DNA of 64,000 nt from Halodurantibacterium flavum. GTDB taxonomy: Bacteria; Pseudomonadota; Alphaproteobacteria; Rhodobacterales; Rhodobacteraceae. Shown piece by piece: positions 26,313-34,447 of the stretch (its first letter is position 1; each line of letters opens with the position of its first letter). Made by a program: the position numbers and the translations under genes. The DNA lies in contig NZ_JBHUGH010000006.1 of NCBI RefSeq assembly GCF_042681825.1, positions 186,001 to 250,000 on the forward strand. Reading direction: 5' to 3'. The notes under the pieces were generated by a model. It did no database searches, was not told the origin of the DNA, and worked only from the letters and a program-made list of their open reading frames with translations.

Positions 26313-26899
26313 AGGCCATCGTTTTCGACATCGGCAATGTTCTGGTGCAATGGGACCCGCATCAGGCGTTTCTGGAAACGCTCGGGACGCGCGAGGCGGT
26401 GGATGGTTTCATGGCGCGGGTCGATTTCTATGGCTGGAACCTGGAAAACGACCGTGGCCGGAGCATCGCGGGGACGCTGGATGCGTTCGAGGGGCAGGAT
26501 CGGGATCTGCTTGCCGCCTACAAGGACCGGTTTCACCTGACGATCGCCAGCCCGGTTACGGGCACCTGGGACCTGCTGGACCGGCTGTCGGTCCGCCACC
26601 CGATCCACGCGATCACCAACTGGTCTGCCGAGACATGGCCCACCGGCATGGCGGTTCATCCGCGTATCGCCGAGGTGTTCGGCGTCACCATCGTGTCGGG
26701 TGAGGTCGGGCTTCTGAAACCCGACCCGGCGATCTTCGCGCTCTTGTGTGACCGGGCGGGACTGGATGCGGGCGACTGTCTCTTCATCGATGACAGCGAA
26801 AAGAACGTGGCCGGCGCCCGCGCCTTCGGGATGGAGGCGCATCATTTCACCGGGGCCGAGGCGCTGGAACGCGACCTGACCGCGCGCGGTCTGCTGTGA
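26309..26899 (+). CDS. HAD superfamily hydrolase embedded in the C-P lyase operon
   Basis: A 196-residue HAD-IA family hydrolase of the YihX-like kind. Motif I is FDIGNVLVQWD (nucleophile D7, with Gly where many phosphatases have the second Asp), motif II ITNWS (103-104), motif III lysine in GLLKPDP (K137), motif IV FIDDSEKN (D161, D162); a small helical cap lies at about residues 15-85. Its ATG overlaps the phnI stop by 4 bases, and its stop overlaps the phnJ start, so it is made in step with the core subunits. It is not one of the standard phn genes. It may remove a phosphate from a ribose-phosphate intermediate; this is inference. Confidence 0.9.
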   Translation: MKAIVFDIGNVLVQWDPHQAFLETLGTREAVDGFMARVDFYGWNLENDRGRSIAGTLDAFEGQDRDLLAAYKDRFHLTIASPVTGTWDLLDRLSVRHPIHAITNWSAETWPTGMAVHPRIAEVFGVTIVSGEVGLLKPDPAIFALLCDRAGLDAGDCLFIDDSEKNVAGARAFGMEAHHFTGAEALERDLTARGLL

Positions 26900-27807
26900 T
26901 GGGGATGGGGATGGACGACTACAACTTTGCCTATCTGGACGAACAGACCAAGCGGATGATCCGCCGCGCGCTGATGAAGGCGGTGGCGATCCCCGGCTAT
27001 CAGGTGCCCTTTGCCAGCCGCGAAATGCCGATGCCCTATGGCTGGGGCACGGGCGGGGTGCAGGTGACGGCGGCCTGCCTGATGCCGGAGGACCGGCTGA
27101 AGGTCATCGACCAGGGCGCGGACGACACCACGAACGCCGTTTCGATCCGCAAGTTCTTTCAGCGCACGGCGGGCGTCGCGGTGACCGAGGCCACGGCCGA
27201 AGCGACGATCATCCAGACCCGCCACCGCATCCCCGAGGCCGCCCTGACCGAGGACCAGATTCTCGTCTATCAGGTGCCGATCCCGGAACCGTTGCGTTTC
27301 CTTGAACCGCGAGAGGTCGAGACGCGCCGGATGCACGCGCTGGAGGATTACGGCCTGATGCATGTCAAGCTGTACGAGGACATCGCGAAGCACGGCGAGA
27401 TCGCGACATCCTACGACTATCCGGTCAAGGTCGAGGGGCGCTATGTCATGGACCCGTCGCCGATCCCCAAGTTCGACAACCCCAAGCTGGGCGGCAACGC
27501 GGCGCTGCAGCTGTTTGGCGCGGGGCGGGAACAGCGCATCTACGCGCTGCCGCCGTATACCGAGGTTGTCAGCCTCGACTTCGAGGATCACCCCTTTGTC
27601 GCGTCCAAGGCCGATCATCCCTGCGCGTTGTGCGGAGCGACCGACAGCTATCTGGATGAGGTCATCATGGATGACGCCGGCGGGCGGATGTTCGTCTGTT
27701 CCGACACCGATTACTGCGGCACCCGCCGCAGCGCAGGCCATAGCGGCGCGGCAGGAGCGCGAGAAACGGGGTCGGTAGCGGACCCAGAAACGGAGGACGC
27801 GGCATGA
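26899..27807 (+). CDS. phnJ: Carbon-phosphorus lyase catalytic subunit PhnJ (radical SAM)
   Basis: Breaks the C-P bond of ribose 1-phosphonate 5-phosphate by radical chemistry, releasing the hydrocarbon and a 5-phosphoribosyl 1,2-cyclic phosphate. The family's cysteine pattern CX2CX21CX5C is intact (C242, C245, C267, C273). The N-terminus has MIRRALMKAVAIPGYQVPFA, with PMPYGWGTGG following. About 25 Gly/Ala/Glu-rich residues follow the last cysteines. The start is one of four closely spaced codons (GTG 26896, ATG 26899, 26905, 26911); 26899, overlapping the previous stop, is chosen. Overlaps phnK by 4 bases. Confidence 0.96.
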   Translation: MGMGMDDYNFAYLDEQTKRMIRRALMKAVAIPGYQVPFASREMPMPYGWGTGGVQVTAACLMPEDRLKVIDQGADDTTNAVSIRKFFQRTAGVAVTEATAEATIIQTRHRIPEAALTEDQILVYQVPIPEPLRFLEPREVETRRMHALEDYGLMHVKLYEDIAKHGEIATSYDYPVKVEGRYVMDPSPIPKFDNPKLGGNAALQLFGAGREQRIYALPPYTEVVSLDFEDHPFVASKADHPCALCGATDSYLDEVIMDDAGGRMFVCSDTDYCGTRRSAGHSGAAGARETGSVADPETEDAA

Positions 27808-28571
27808 CCCCGCTGTTGCAGGTCACGGGCCTGACCAAACGCTATGGCCCGCGCATCGGCTGCGCCGACGTGGCCTTTGACCTTTACCCCGGCGAGGTGA
27901 TGGGCATCGTGGGCGAAAGCGGGTCGGGCAAATCGACGCTCTTGTCCTGTCTTGCGGGCCATGTCGCGCCCGATGCCGGGCAGGTGATCTATGACACCGC
28001 CACCGGTCCCCGCGACGTGCTGCGCATGACGGAACCGGAACGCCGGATGCTGGGCCGGACGGACTGGGCCTTTGTCCACCAGAACCCCCGCGACGGGCTG
28101 CGGATGGGGGTCAGCGCGGGCGGTAATGTGGGCGAGCGGCTGATGGCGGTCGGCAACCGCCACTATGGCCGCATCCGCGACACCGCCACCGACTGGCTGG
28201 GCCGGGTCGAGATCGCGGCCGACCGGATCGACGACCGTCCCTCGGCCTTTTCCGGAGGGATGCAGCAGCGGCTTCAGATCGCGCGGAACCTCGTGACCGG
28301 GCCGCGGCTCGTGTTCATGGACGAACCCACCGGCGGCCTGGATGTGAGCGTTCAGGCGCGGCTTCTGGATCTTTTGCGGGGGCTGGTGCGCGAGATGGGC
28401 CTTTCGGCGATCATCGTGACCCATGATCTGGCGGTGGTGCGGTTGCTCGCCGACCGGCTGATGGTGATGAAATCGGGCCATGTGGTCGAGGCGGGGCTGA
28501 CGGATCAGGTGCTCGACGATCCGCAGCACGGCTATACGCAGCTTCTGGTCAGTTCCGTTCTGCAGGTGTGA
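27804..28571 (+). CDS. phnK: C-P lyase ABC-type ATPase PhnK
   Basis: An ABC-fold ATPase that docks on the PhnGHIJ core rather than on a transporter. 255 residues: Walker A GESGSGKS, Q-loop in FVHQNPRDGLRM, signature FSGGMQQR, Walker B LVFMDEPTGGLDVS and H-loop VTHDLAVV. The NPRDGLRMGVSAGGN stretch is specific to PhnK. A 4-base overlap couples it to phnJ; phnL starts 3 bases after its stop. Confidence 0.95.
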   Translation: MTPLLQVTGLTKRYGPRIGCADVAFDLYPGEVMGIVGESGSGKSTLLSCLAGHVAPDAGQVIYDTATGPRDVLRMTEPERRMLGRTDWAFVHQNPRDGLRMGVSAGGNVGERLMAVGNRHYGRIRDTATDWLGRVEIAADRIDDRPSAFSGGMQQRLQIARNLVTGPRLVFMDEPTGGLDVSVQARLLDLLRGLVREMGLSAIIVTHDLAVVRLLADRLMVMKSGHVVEAGLTDQVLDDPQHGYTQLLVSSVLQV

Positions 28572-28574
28572 GAG

Positions 28575-29258
28575 ATGATTACGGTCGAAAACGTGGGCAA
28601 GAGCTTTACGCTCCACAATCAGGGCGGTGCGGTCATTCCGGTCATGGCCGGGGCGGTGTTGCAGGTGCGGCCCGGCGAATGTGTGGGGCTGATCGGTGCC
28701 TCGGGGGCGGGGAAATCGACGCTGATGCGGATAATCTATGGCAATTATCTTGCCGGTGAGGGCCGCATCATGGTGGGCGATCTGGACGTGGCCCGGGCCG
28801 AGCCGCGCGAGATCATCGCGCTCCGCCGCGATACGCTGGGTTACGTCAGCCAGTTCCTGCGGGTCGTGCCCCGGGTGCCGACGCTCGATGTCGTGGCGGA
28901 ACCGCTGCTGGCGCTGGGGGTCGATGCCGGACAGGCGCGGGACCGGGCGGCGAGGCTCCTCTCCCGGCTGAACATCCCGCAACGGCTCTGGCCGCTGTCA
29001 CCCACGACATTTTCGGGCGGGGAACAGCAGCGCGTGAACATCGCGCGCGGCTTTGCCCATGATTACCCGGCGCTGTTGCTCGATGAACCGACGGCGAGCC
29101 TCGATGCGGCGAACCGGGAAACCGTCTTGCGGCTGATCGAAGAGGCCAAGGGCAGGGGCGCCGCGATCCTCGGGATTTTCCATGACGAGGGCGCGCGGGA
29201 ACGGGTCTGCGACCGGCTGGTCGATGTGACCGGGTTCACCCCGGCGCGGGCGGCTTGA
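28575..29258 (+). CDS. phnL: C-P lyase ABC-type ATPase PhnL
   Basis: A 227-residue ABC-fold ATPase associated with phosphonate activation and the C-P lyase complex. Walker A GASGAGKS, signature FSGGEQQR, Walker B ALLLDEPTASLD and the H-loop region GIFHDEG. FTLHNQGG at the N-terminus and YVSQFLRVVPRVPTLDVVAEPL are family hallmarks. Its stop overlaps the ATG of phnN by one base. Confidence 0.95.
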   Translation: MITVENVGKSFTLHNQGGAVIPVMAGAVLQVRPGECVGLIGASGAGKSTLMRIIYGNYLAGEGRIMVGDLDVARAEPREIIALRRDTLGYVSQFLRVVPRVPTLDVVAEPLLALGVDAGQARDRAARLLSRLNIPQRLWPLSPTTFSGGEQQRVNIARGFAHDYPALLLDEPTASLDAANRETVLRLIEEAKGRGAAILGIFHDEGARERVCDRLVDVTGFTPARAA

Positions 29259-29800
29259 TGGCGGGGCGCCTTTTCGCGGTCGTCGGCCCCTCGGGCGCCG
29301 GAAAGGACACGATCCTTGCGGCGGTCCATGCGGCGCGTCCCGACCTGCACATCGTCCGCCGTGTCATCACCCGACCCGAAAGCGCCGGCGGCGAACCGTT
29401 CGAAGGTGTCTCGCCCGAGGAATTCGCCCGCCGCAAGGCACGGGGCCAGTTCGCGCTCGACTGGGAGGCGCATGGCCTGAGCTACGGCATCCCTGCAAGC
29501 ATCGAACAGGCCATCGGCGAAGGGCGCAATGTGCTCTTCAACGGGTCGCGTGCCATGCTCGGCGCCGCATGGGAGGTCTTTCCGGGCCTTTCGGTGATCC
29601 ACGTCACGGCCTCGGTTCCGGTTCTCGCGGACCGTCTGGCTGCCCGGGGGCGCGAAAGCCGCGACGACATCGCCCGGCGGCTGGCCCGGGCGAGCTATGA
29701 CATTCCCTATGGCCTGCCGATCCGCGTGGTGGAAAACGACGGCCGGCTGGAGGACGCCGTGGCGGCCTTTCTTGCCGCGCTTCAGCCCGAAAGGGTGTAG
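29258..29800 (+). CDS. phnN: Ribose 1,5-bisphosphate phosphokinase PhnN
   Basis: Converts ribose 1,5-bisphosphate to PRPP, salvaging the sugar released by C-P lyase. The 180-residue guanylate-kinase-like protein has P-loop GPSGAGKDT, RRVITRPESAGGEPFEGVSP, a KARGQFALDWEAHGLSYGI stretch and LAARGRESRDDIARRLAR. The ATG overlaps the phnL stop; a TTG one codon earlier also opens the frame. Last gene of the catalytic operon; its final 19 bases overlap the end of the DUF1045 gene on the other strand. Confidence 0.94.
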   Translation: MAGRLFAVVGPSGAGKDTILAAVHAARPDLHIVRRVITRPESAGGEPFEGVSPEEFARRKARGQFALDWEAHGLSYGIPASIEQAIGEGRNVLFNGSRAMLGAAWEVFPGLSVIHVTASVPVLADRLAARGRESRDDIARRLARASYDIPYGLPIRVVENDGRLEDAVAAFLAALQPERV

Positions 29801-30471
29801 CGGTGGATCAGATGGAACCGTCCCTCACGCTCGCCGCAAAGGCAGAGGGTATCGACGCGGAAGGGTGTGGGCAAAAGCGGGGTGATGACGGGGCGCAACG
29901 CCTCTTCCACCCCGGCTGCCTCATCGCCCAGCCGCCCGGTCAGCGTGATGTGGAAATGGAACTGGTCCATCACGTAGGGGTATCCCCAGCGCTCCAGAAG
30001 CTCGGCCTGACGGGGGCTGAGGCCGTTGGCCTGACGGCGCGCAATCTCGGCCTCGGTCGGGGGCGCGCGGAAGGCGTCAAGCTCCATCACCACCTGCGCG
30101 GCCATCGCGGCAAGTCGCGTCTGGTCCCCGGTCGGGCGCAGGGCAAGGAAACCGCCCAGCCGGTTCAGCGCGAGCCCCGGCAGTTCCACCCGCGCAAGCC
30201 CGGTACAGAGCCGCTCCATCGCCTGCGCCAGACCGGCCGCATCCGTCCCCTCCGCCAGCCGGAAGGGCGGCTTGATCGTGCCGTGCAGGCCGTATTTGCG
30301 CGGCGTGGCGGTCAGGTGGGCTATCGGCAGTGCGCCCAGATCGGGATGGCCCACAGGATGGTCCACGGGGCGGCCAAGCTGCACATCCCATCCCAGCCAG
30401 GACGCGCCGAAATCCGCCAGCGGCCCAGGATCGGGAAGGTAATAGATTGCGTAGCGGTCATATTCCGTCAT
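29782..30471 (-). CDS. DUF1045 phosphonate-locus 2H phosphoesterase
   Basis: A 229-residue protein of the family found almost only beside phn operons (DUF1045). It carries two H-x-T motifs: HGT at 63-65 in YGLHGTIKPPF and HIT at 174-176 in FHFHITLTGR. This is the signature of 2H phosphoesterases, the fold of 2',5' RNA ligase and cyclic phosphodiesterases. It begins MTEYDRYAIYYLPDPG; the open frame continues 152 codons upstream but that part is antisense to phnM and looks non-coding. It is convergent with phnN and divergent from phnM. It is a candidate for the cyclic phosphate opening step because no phnP is present here. Confidence 0.88.
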   Translation of the reverse strand: MTEYDRYAIYYLPDPGPLADFGASWLGWDVQLGRPVDHPVGHPDLGALPIAHLTATPRKYGLHGTIKPPFRLAEGTDAAGLAQAMERLCTGLARVELPGLALNRLGGFLALRPTGDQTRLAAMAAQVVMELDAFRAPPTEAEIARRQANGLSPRQAELLERWGYPYVMDQFHFHITLTGRLGDEAAGVEEALRPVITPLLPTPFRVDTLCLCGEREGRFHLIHRYTLSG

Positions 30472-30545
30472 CTCTGCGCCCTGTACTCGATCACGTGCCC
30501 GCCGCAGCCCCCAGCGGCGCGGCTGCCGCTTGCCATAATCCCGGT

Positions 30546-30563
30546 CCGTCACATCGCTGTGAC
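30546..30563 (+). promoter_or_regulatory. Candidate PhoB box between the DUF1045 gene and phnM
   Basis: CCGTCAC and CTGTGAC lie 11 bases apart, each matching 5 of 7 positions of CTGTCAT, 42 bases before the phnM start. The same stretch also reads as the palindrome GTCACA-TCGC-TGTGAC, so another dyad-binding regulator is possible. Confidence 0.4.
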
Positions 30564-30604
30564 AGATCCCTGCCATATCCGCCCGACCGTAACAGGAGCC
30601 TGAC

Positions 30605-31747
30605 ATGACCGAAACCATCCTTGCCAATGCCCAACTCGTCCTTCCGGGCGAGAGTTTCCTGGGGTCGGTCGTTATCCGTGACGGGCGCATCGCCGCCATC
30701 GGACAGGGCGGGGCCGTGACGCCGGGCGCGGTTGATTGCGAGGGCGACGTGCTGGCCCCCGGTCTGATCGAGCTGCACACCGACAATCTGGAACGCCATA
30801 TCCAGCCGCGCCCCCGGGTCGACTGGCCCCACGCCAATGCCATCGTCGCCCATGACGGAGAGCTTGCGAGCGTCGGCATCACCACGGTATTCGACGCGCT
30901 GCGGGTGGGGTCGGTCGTGTCGAACAAGGAATCGAATTACGGCAAATACGCCCGTTCGATGGCCAACGAAATCCTGCAGATGCGGGCGCGGGGTGCGCTG
31001 CGGATCAGCCATTTCCTGCATCTGCGTGCCGAGGTCTGTTCCGAAACGCTGATCGAGGAGATGGCGGAGTTCGGCGAAAGCGACCGCATCGGCATCGTGA
31101 GCCTGATGGACCATACACCTGGCCAGCGGCAGTTCCGCGATATCAGCAAGCTGCGCGACTATTGCGTCGTCAAGCACGGCATGACCGAGGACCAGTTCCA
31201 GGCCCATGTGGCCAACCTGCAATCGCTGCACGACCGGTTCGGCGAACGGCACGAGGAAGCCGCGGTTGCGAACGCGCACCGCTACGGCGCGACGCTGGCG
31301 AGCCATGATGACACCACCGACGAGCATGTCGCGGTTTCCGCCGCCCATGGTGCGCGTCTGGCCGAATTTCCCACCACGGTTGAGGCGGCGCGCGCCTGCC
31401 ATGACCATGGAATTGCGGTGATGATGGGGGCGCCGAACCTGATCCGGGGCGGATCCCATTCCGGCAATGTCGCCGCCAGCCTTCTGGCCGAGATGGACCT
31501 TCTGGACATTCTTTCGTCCGACTACGTACCGGGCGCGCTGCTGGCGGGGGCGTTCCTGCTGGCCGAGCTTTGGGACGACCTGCCGCGGGGCATCGCGACG
31601 GTGACCACCGCGCCGGCCCGTGCGGTCGGGCTTCGCGACCGGGGCCGGATCGAGGAAGGCGCGCGGGCGGACCTGATCCGCGTCCGCCGGATCGAGGGCA
31701 CGCCGGTCGTCCGTGGCGTCTGGGTCCACGGCGCACGGGTCGGCTGA
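30605..31747 (+). CDS. phnM: Alpha-D-ribose 1-methylphosphonate 5-triphosphate diphosphatase PhnM
   Basis: Amidohydrolase-superfamily enzyme that removes pyrophosphate from the ribosyl-phosphonate triphosphate before C-P cleavage. 380 residues. Metal ligands are visible in ELHTDNLERH, the central SLMDHTPGQRQF, ASHDDTTDEH and the late LSSDYVPG. An AGGAGCC site precedes the ATG. It is set apart from phnG-N by the DUF1045 gene and has its own promoter region. A perfect 10-bp hairpin follows its stop. Confidence 0.96.
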   Translation: MTETILANAQLVLPGESFLGSVVIRDGRIAAIGQGGAVTPGAVDCEGDVLAPGLIELHTDNLERHIQPRPRVDWPHANAIVAHDGELASVGITTVFDALRVGSVVSNKESNYGKYARSMANEILQMRARGALRISHFLHLRAEVCSETLIEEMAEFGESDRIGIVSLMDHTPGQRQFRDISKLRDYCVVKHGMTEDQFQAHVANLQSLHDRFGERHEEAAVANAHRYGATLASHDDTTDEHVAVSAAHGARLAEFPTTVEAARACHDHGIAVMMGAPNLIRGGSHSGNVAASLLAEMDLLDILSSDYVPGALLAGAFLLAELWDDLPRGIATVTTAPARAVGLRDRGRIEEGARADLIRVRRIEGTPVVRGVWVHGARVG

Positions 31748-31754
31748 AACGGCT

Positions 31755-31780
31755 GGCGCCGCCCGATAGTGGGCGGCGCC
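31755..31780. terminator. Hairpin between convergent phnM and catalase genes
   Basis: GGCGCCGCCC (31755-31764) and GGGCGGCGCC (31771-31780) form a perfect 10-bp stem with a GATAGT loop. It sits in the 56 bases between the two stops and can serve both strands, although no long T-run follows on either side. Confidence 0.6.
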
Positions 31781-31803
31781 ATGAGTTTCCGTGTCGGGTC
31801 AGC

Positions 31804-33501
31804 TTATTCGGCGGCCTGCGCCGTCTGCGGATTGAAGTTCGTCATTCCGTTCAGCACATCCTCTGCCGTGACGCGGAAGTTCTTTACCGAACTCGTCCAC
31901 TGGCCCCAGACCTCGCTGTCGATGATGTCGCCGTTCTCGCCCAGGTTCTGCAGGCGGCGCTGGTCTTCCTCGGTCAGGACCTGGCCGGGCAGGGGCTGAA
32001 GATGGCGAACGTCGGCGGGCGAGAGTCCGATGATCTCACCAACGCCCTTGCCATAGTGGTCATGCACCAGCAGGAAGTGCCAGACCATGCGTTCCTGCAC
32101 GTCGCGTTCGCACTCCATCAGCAGCGCGCCCATGTTGGCGATCAGATCTTCGCGTTCCCATTCCATCATCGTGCAGAACCGGCCCCGTGCCTGCACATAA
32201 TCGTTCCGGCGTTCCAGTACGCTGCGGGTCAGGCGCCCCTTGATTTCCGGCGGGTTGTTCGGTTCCTCGCGCGCGGCTTCGTGGAGGCCATTGTGGATCG
32301 AGGGCTCATAGTTCACATGCGGGTTCTGCCCCGGCGCCAGATCGCGCTGATAGGACATCTGCCCGCCCGACAGGTTGGTCGCGACCTTTGCGCCCTTGGC
32401 CTGGTTCACCGGCAGTTGCAGATAATTGGTCCCCACCCGGTATCGCTGCGTGTCGGAATAGGAGAACGTCCGCCCCACCAGCATCTTGTCGTCCGAGAAA
32501 TCGAGCCCGTCCACCAGAACGCCGGTGCCCATGGCGATCTGCTCGTTCTCGTTGAAGAAATCCTCGACGTTGCGGTTCAGCGTCATGGTGCCGACATGGC
32601 GAAGGGGAAAGTCCTTTTCCGGCCAGATCTTGGTGTCATCCAGCGGATCCCAGTCAAGCTCGGGGTGGTCGTGATCCTCCATGATCTGCACATACATGTC
32701 CCATTGCGGGTAGTCGCCGCGCTCGATCGCGGTGAAGAGGTCCTTTGAGGCCGAACCGAAATCCTTGCCCTGCACCTTTTCCGCCTCGGCCTGCGTCAGG
32801 CTCGCGATGCCCTGGCGCGGGTGGAAGTGGTATTTCACCAGCACGCTGTCACCCTGCGCGTTCACCATCTTGTAGGTGTTCACGCCGAACCCTTCCATGT
32901 GGCGATAGCTGGCCGGGATGCCACGGGGGCTGAAAAGATGGGTCAGCATGTGCATCGATTCAGGCGTCTGCGACATGAAGTCGAAGATGCGGTTCGCCTC
33001 TTGCCGGAAGGTCACGGGATCGGGCTTGAGCGAATGGATCACGTCCGGGAACTTGATCGCGTCGCGGATGAAAAAGACGGCGAGGTTGTTGCCGACAAGG
33101 TCCCAGTTCCCGTCCTCGGTATAGAACTTCACGGCAAAGCCGCGCGGGTCCCGGGCGACCTCGGAACTGTCGCGCCCGCCGATCACTGTCGAAAAGCGGA
33201 TTGCCAACGGGGTCTTCTTGCCGGCCTGCTGAAAGAGCTTGGCGCGGGTGTATTTCGAGGCCGGTTCTTCGCCGATCTTGCCGGTCGCCTCGAACTCGCC
33301 ATAGCAGACGAAGCCGCGGGCATGGACCACCCGCTCGGGGATGCGCTCGCGGTCGAAATGGGTGATCTTTTCGAGGAACTGATAATTCTCCAGCGTGGCC
33401 GGCCCGCGGGGGCCGACGGTGCGCTGCGACTGGTTGTTGGTGATGGGGTGGCCCTGCCGGTTCGTGAGGGTGCGGTCGCTGCCTTTGGTCGGGTCGGCCA
33501 T
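31804..33501 (-). CDS. Heme catalase
   Basis: Dismutates hydrogen peroxide. 565 residues, longer than the roughly 480-residue small-subunit catalases and shorter than the 700-residue large ones, owing to a C-terminal extension of about 60 residues. Core motifs: distal histidine in RVVHARG, heme-pocket FYTEDGNWDLVGNN and FFIRDAIKFPD, and the proximal tyrosine region RTFSYSDTQR. GQMSYQRD, near residue 400, and the NDYVQARGRF region are also typical. The ATG (MADPTKGSDRTLTN) has AAAGGAG upstream. Transcribed alone, convergent with phnM. Confidence 0.95.
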   Translation of the reverse strand: MADPTKGSDRTLTNRQGHPITNNQSQRTVGPRGPATLENYQFLEKITHFDRERIPERVVHARGFVCYGEFEATGKIGEEPASKYTRAKLFQQAGKKTPLAIRFSTVIGGRDSSEVARDPRGFAVKFYTEDGNWDLVGNNLAVFFIRDAIKFPDVIHSLKPDPVTFRQEANRIFDFMSQTPESMHMLTHLFSPRGIPASYRHMEGFGVNTYKMVNAQGDSVLVKYHFHPRQGIASLTQAEAEKVQGKDFGSASKDLFTAIERGDYPQWDMYVQIMEDHDHPELDWDPLDDTKIWPEKDFPLRHVGTMTLNRNVEDFFNENEQIAMGTGVLVDGLDFSDDKMLVGRTFSYSDTQRYRVGTNYLQLPVNQAKGAKVATNLSGGQMSYQRDLAPGQNPHVNYEPSIHNGLHEAAREEPNNPPEIKGRLTRSVLERRNDYVQARGRFCTMMEWEREDLIANMGALLMECERDVQERMVWHFLLVHDHYGKGVGEIIGLSPADVRHLQPLPGQVLTEEDQRRLQNLGENGDIIDSEVWGQWTSSVKNFRVTAEDVLNGMTNFNPQTAQAAE

Positions 33502-33694
33502 GGCTCTCTCCTTTGGTGGGTTGCGAATGGGCATGTGAAAATGGGCCCCGCCGGACCCTCTGCTATCGACTAACGCCATCTTGCCGTGGTTGTTCCCCGC
33601 GAAGTTTTGCTGCGCTGCGGCACTGGGGGCGAACTTTGCCTTGTTGTTGGGTCGGGGGGACGGTTAAACTTGCGCCACACCGGAAGGAGAGAGA

Positions 33695-34408
33695 ATGCCT
33701 TCAGTTCTGCATATCTGCACAGGGATGCCCATGTCGGGCTCTCGCCTCGCGTTCGAAATGGCGGTTGCGGTGCTGGAGTCGGCGGGAATTCCACAACGGC
33801 GTCTCGACACTGTTGGTCGCAGGAAAGAGGCTAACCTGTTAGCTGCGCTCGACCCGAAGCGCCTTGATCCTGCCTTGGCGGAAGCTGCGGCGGGTGCCGC
33901 GCCCATCGCCATTCACAGCCACGCGTCGCCAGGTGAAACGGTTCCGCAAGAGGTCCGGGCGGGGCGCATCTCTGCCCAGATCGTGGCGCGGGACCCGCGG
34001 GATGTCGCACTGTCGCTTCTGGATGCGGCGCAGACCGTCGGCGGACAACTTAACCCAGAGAGGGAGCCGCTGGCCTCGCTGGGTGAGGCGCTCGATCTGG
34101 TGCGTAACCGGATGGAGAATTTCGCGGCATGGCGGCAGGCTGTGCCGGACCTCCTGATCCTCAACTACGAGGAACTTGTGGCAGACCCTGACGTATCGCT
34201 GGAAAAGATCGCGGCTCATCTGGGGGTCCTCGTCGATACGCAGCCGATTCTCGCCAGACATGGACGCCGGTTCGCGACATTGGGCAGGGGAATCCCCCAA
34301 CGCTGGCGCGAAGAAATGTCGGTCGCGGAGGCCAATGGAATTCATGAGGAATTCGCCGAATATATCGAGCGCTGGTGCCTGCCGGCGGGGTTGCCGGGTC
34401 GCGCCTGA
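33695..34408 (+). CDS. Sulfotransferase-like P-loop protein
   Basis: 237 residues, tentatively assigned. VLHICTGMPMSGSRLAFEMA at the N-terminus resembles the 5' PAPS-binding loop in position but lacks a classical GxxxGKS/T. IVARDPRDVALSLLDA matches the 3' PAPS-binding motif, and LILNYEELVADPDVSLEKIAAHLG is the conserved helix pair of bacterial sulfotransferases. The end RFATLGRGIPQRWREEMS resembles the family's RKGKVGDWRN-type tail. GGAAGGAGAG precedes the ATG. No sugar or lipid genes are adjacent, so the acceptor is unknown. Confidence 0.55.
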   Translation: MPSVLHICTGMPMSGSRLAFEMAVAVLESAGIPQRRLDTVGRRKEANLLAALDPKRLDPALAEAAAGAAPIAIHSHASPGETVPQEVRAGRISAQIVARDPRDVALSLLDAAQTVGGQLNPEREPLASLGEALDLVRNRMENFAAWRQAVPDLLILNYEELVADPDVSLEKIAAHLGVLVDTQPILARHGRRFATLGRGIPQRWREEMSVAEANGIHEEFAEYIERWCLPAGLPGRA

Positions 34409-34447
34409 GGTCTTTTCAATGTTCCCTTAATGTTCTACTGTCGAGGG

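Noticed and set aside
30472..30927. N-terminal extension of the DUF1045 protein
   Set aside because: The in-frame region is antisense to phnM, low in family-like composition, and the recognised protein starts at MTEYDRYAIYYLP.
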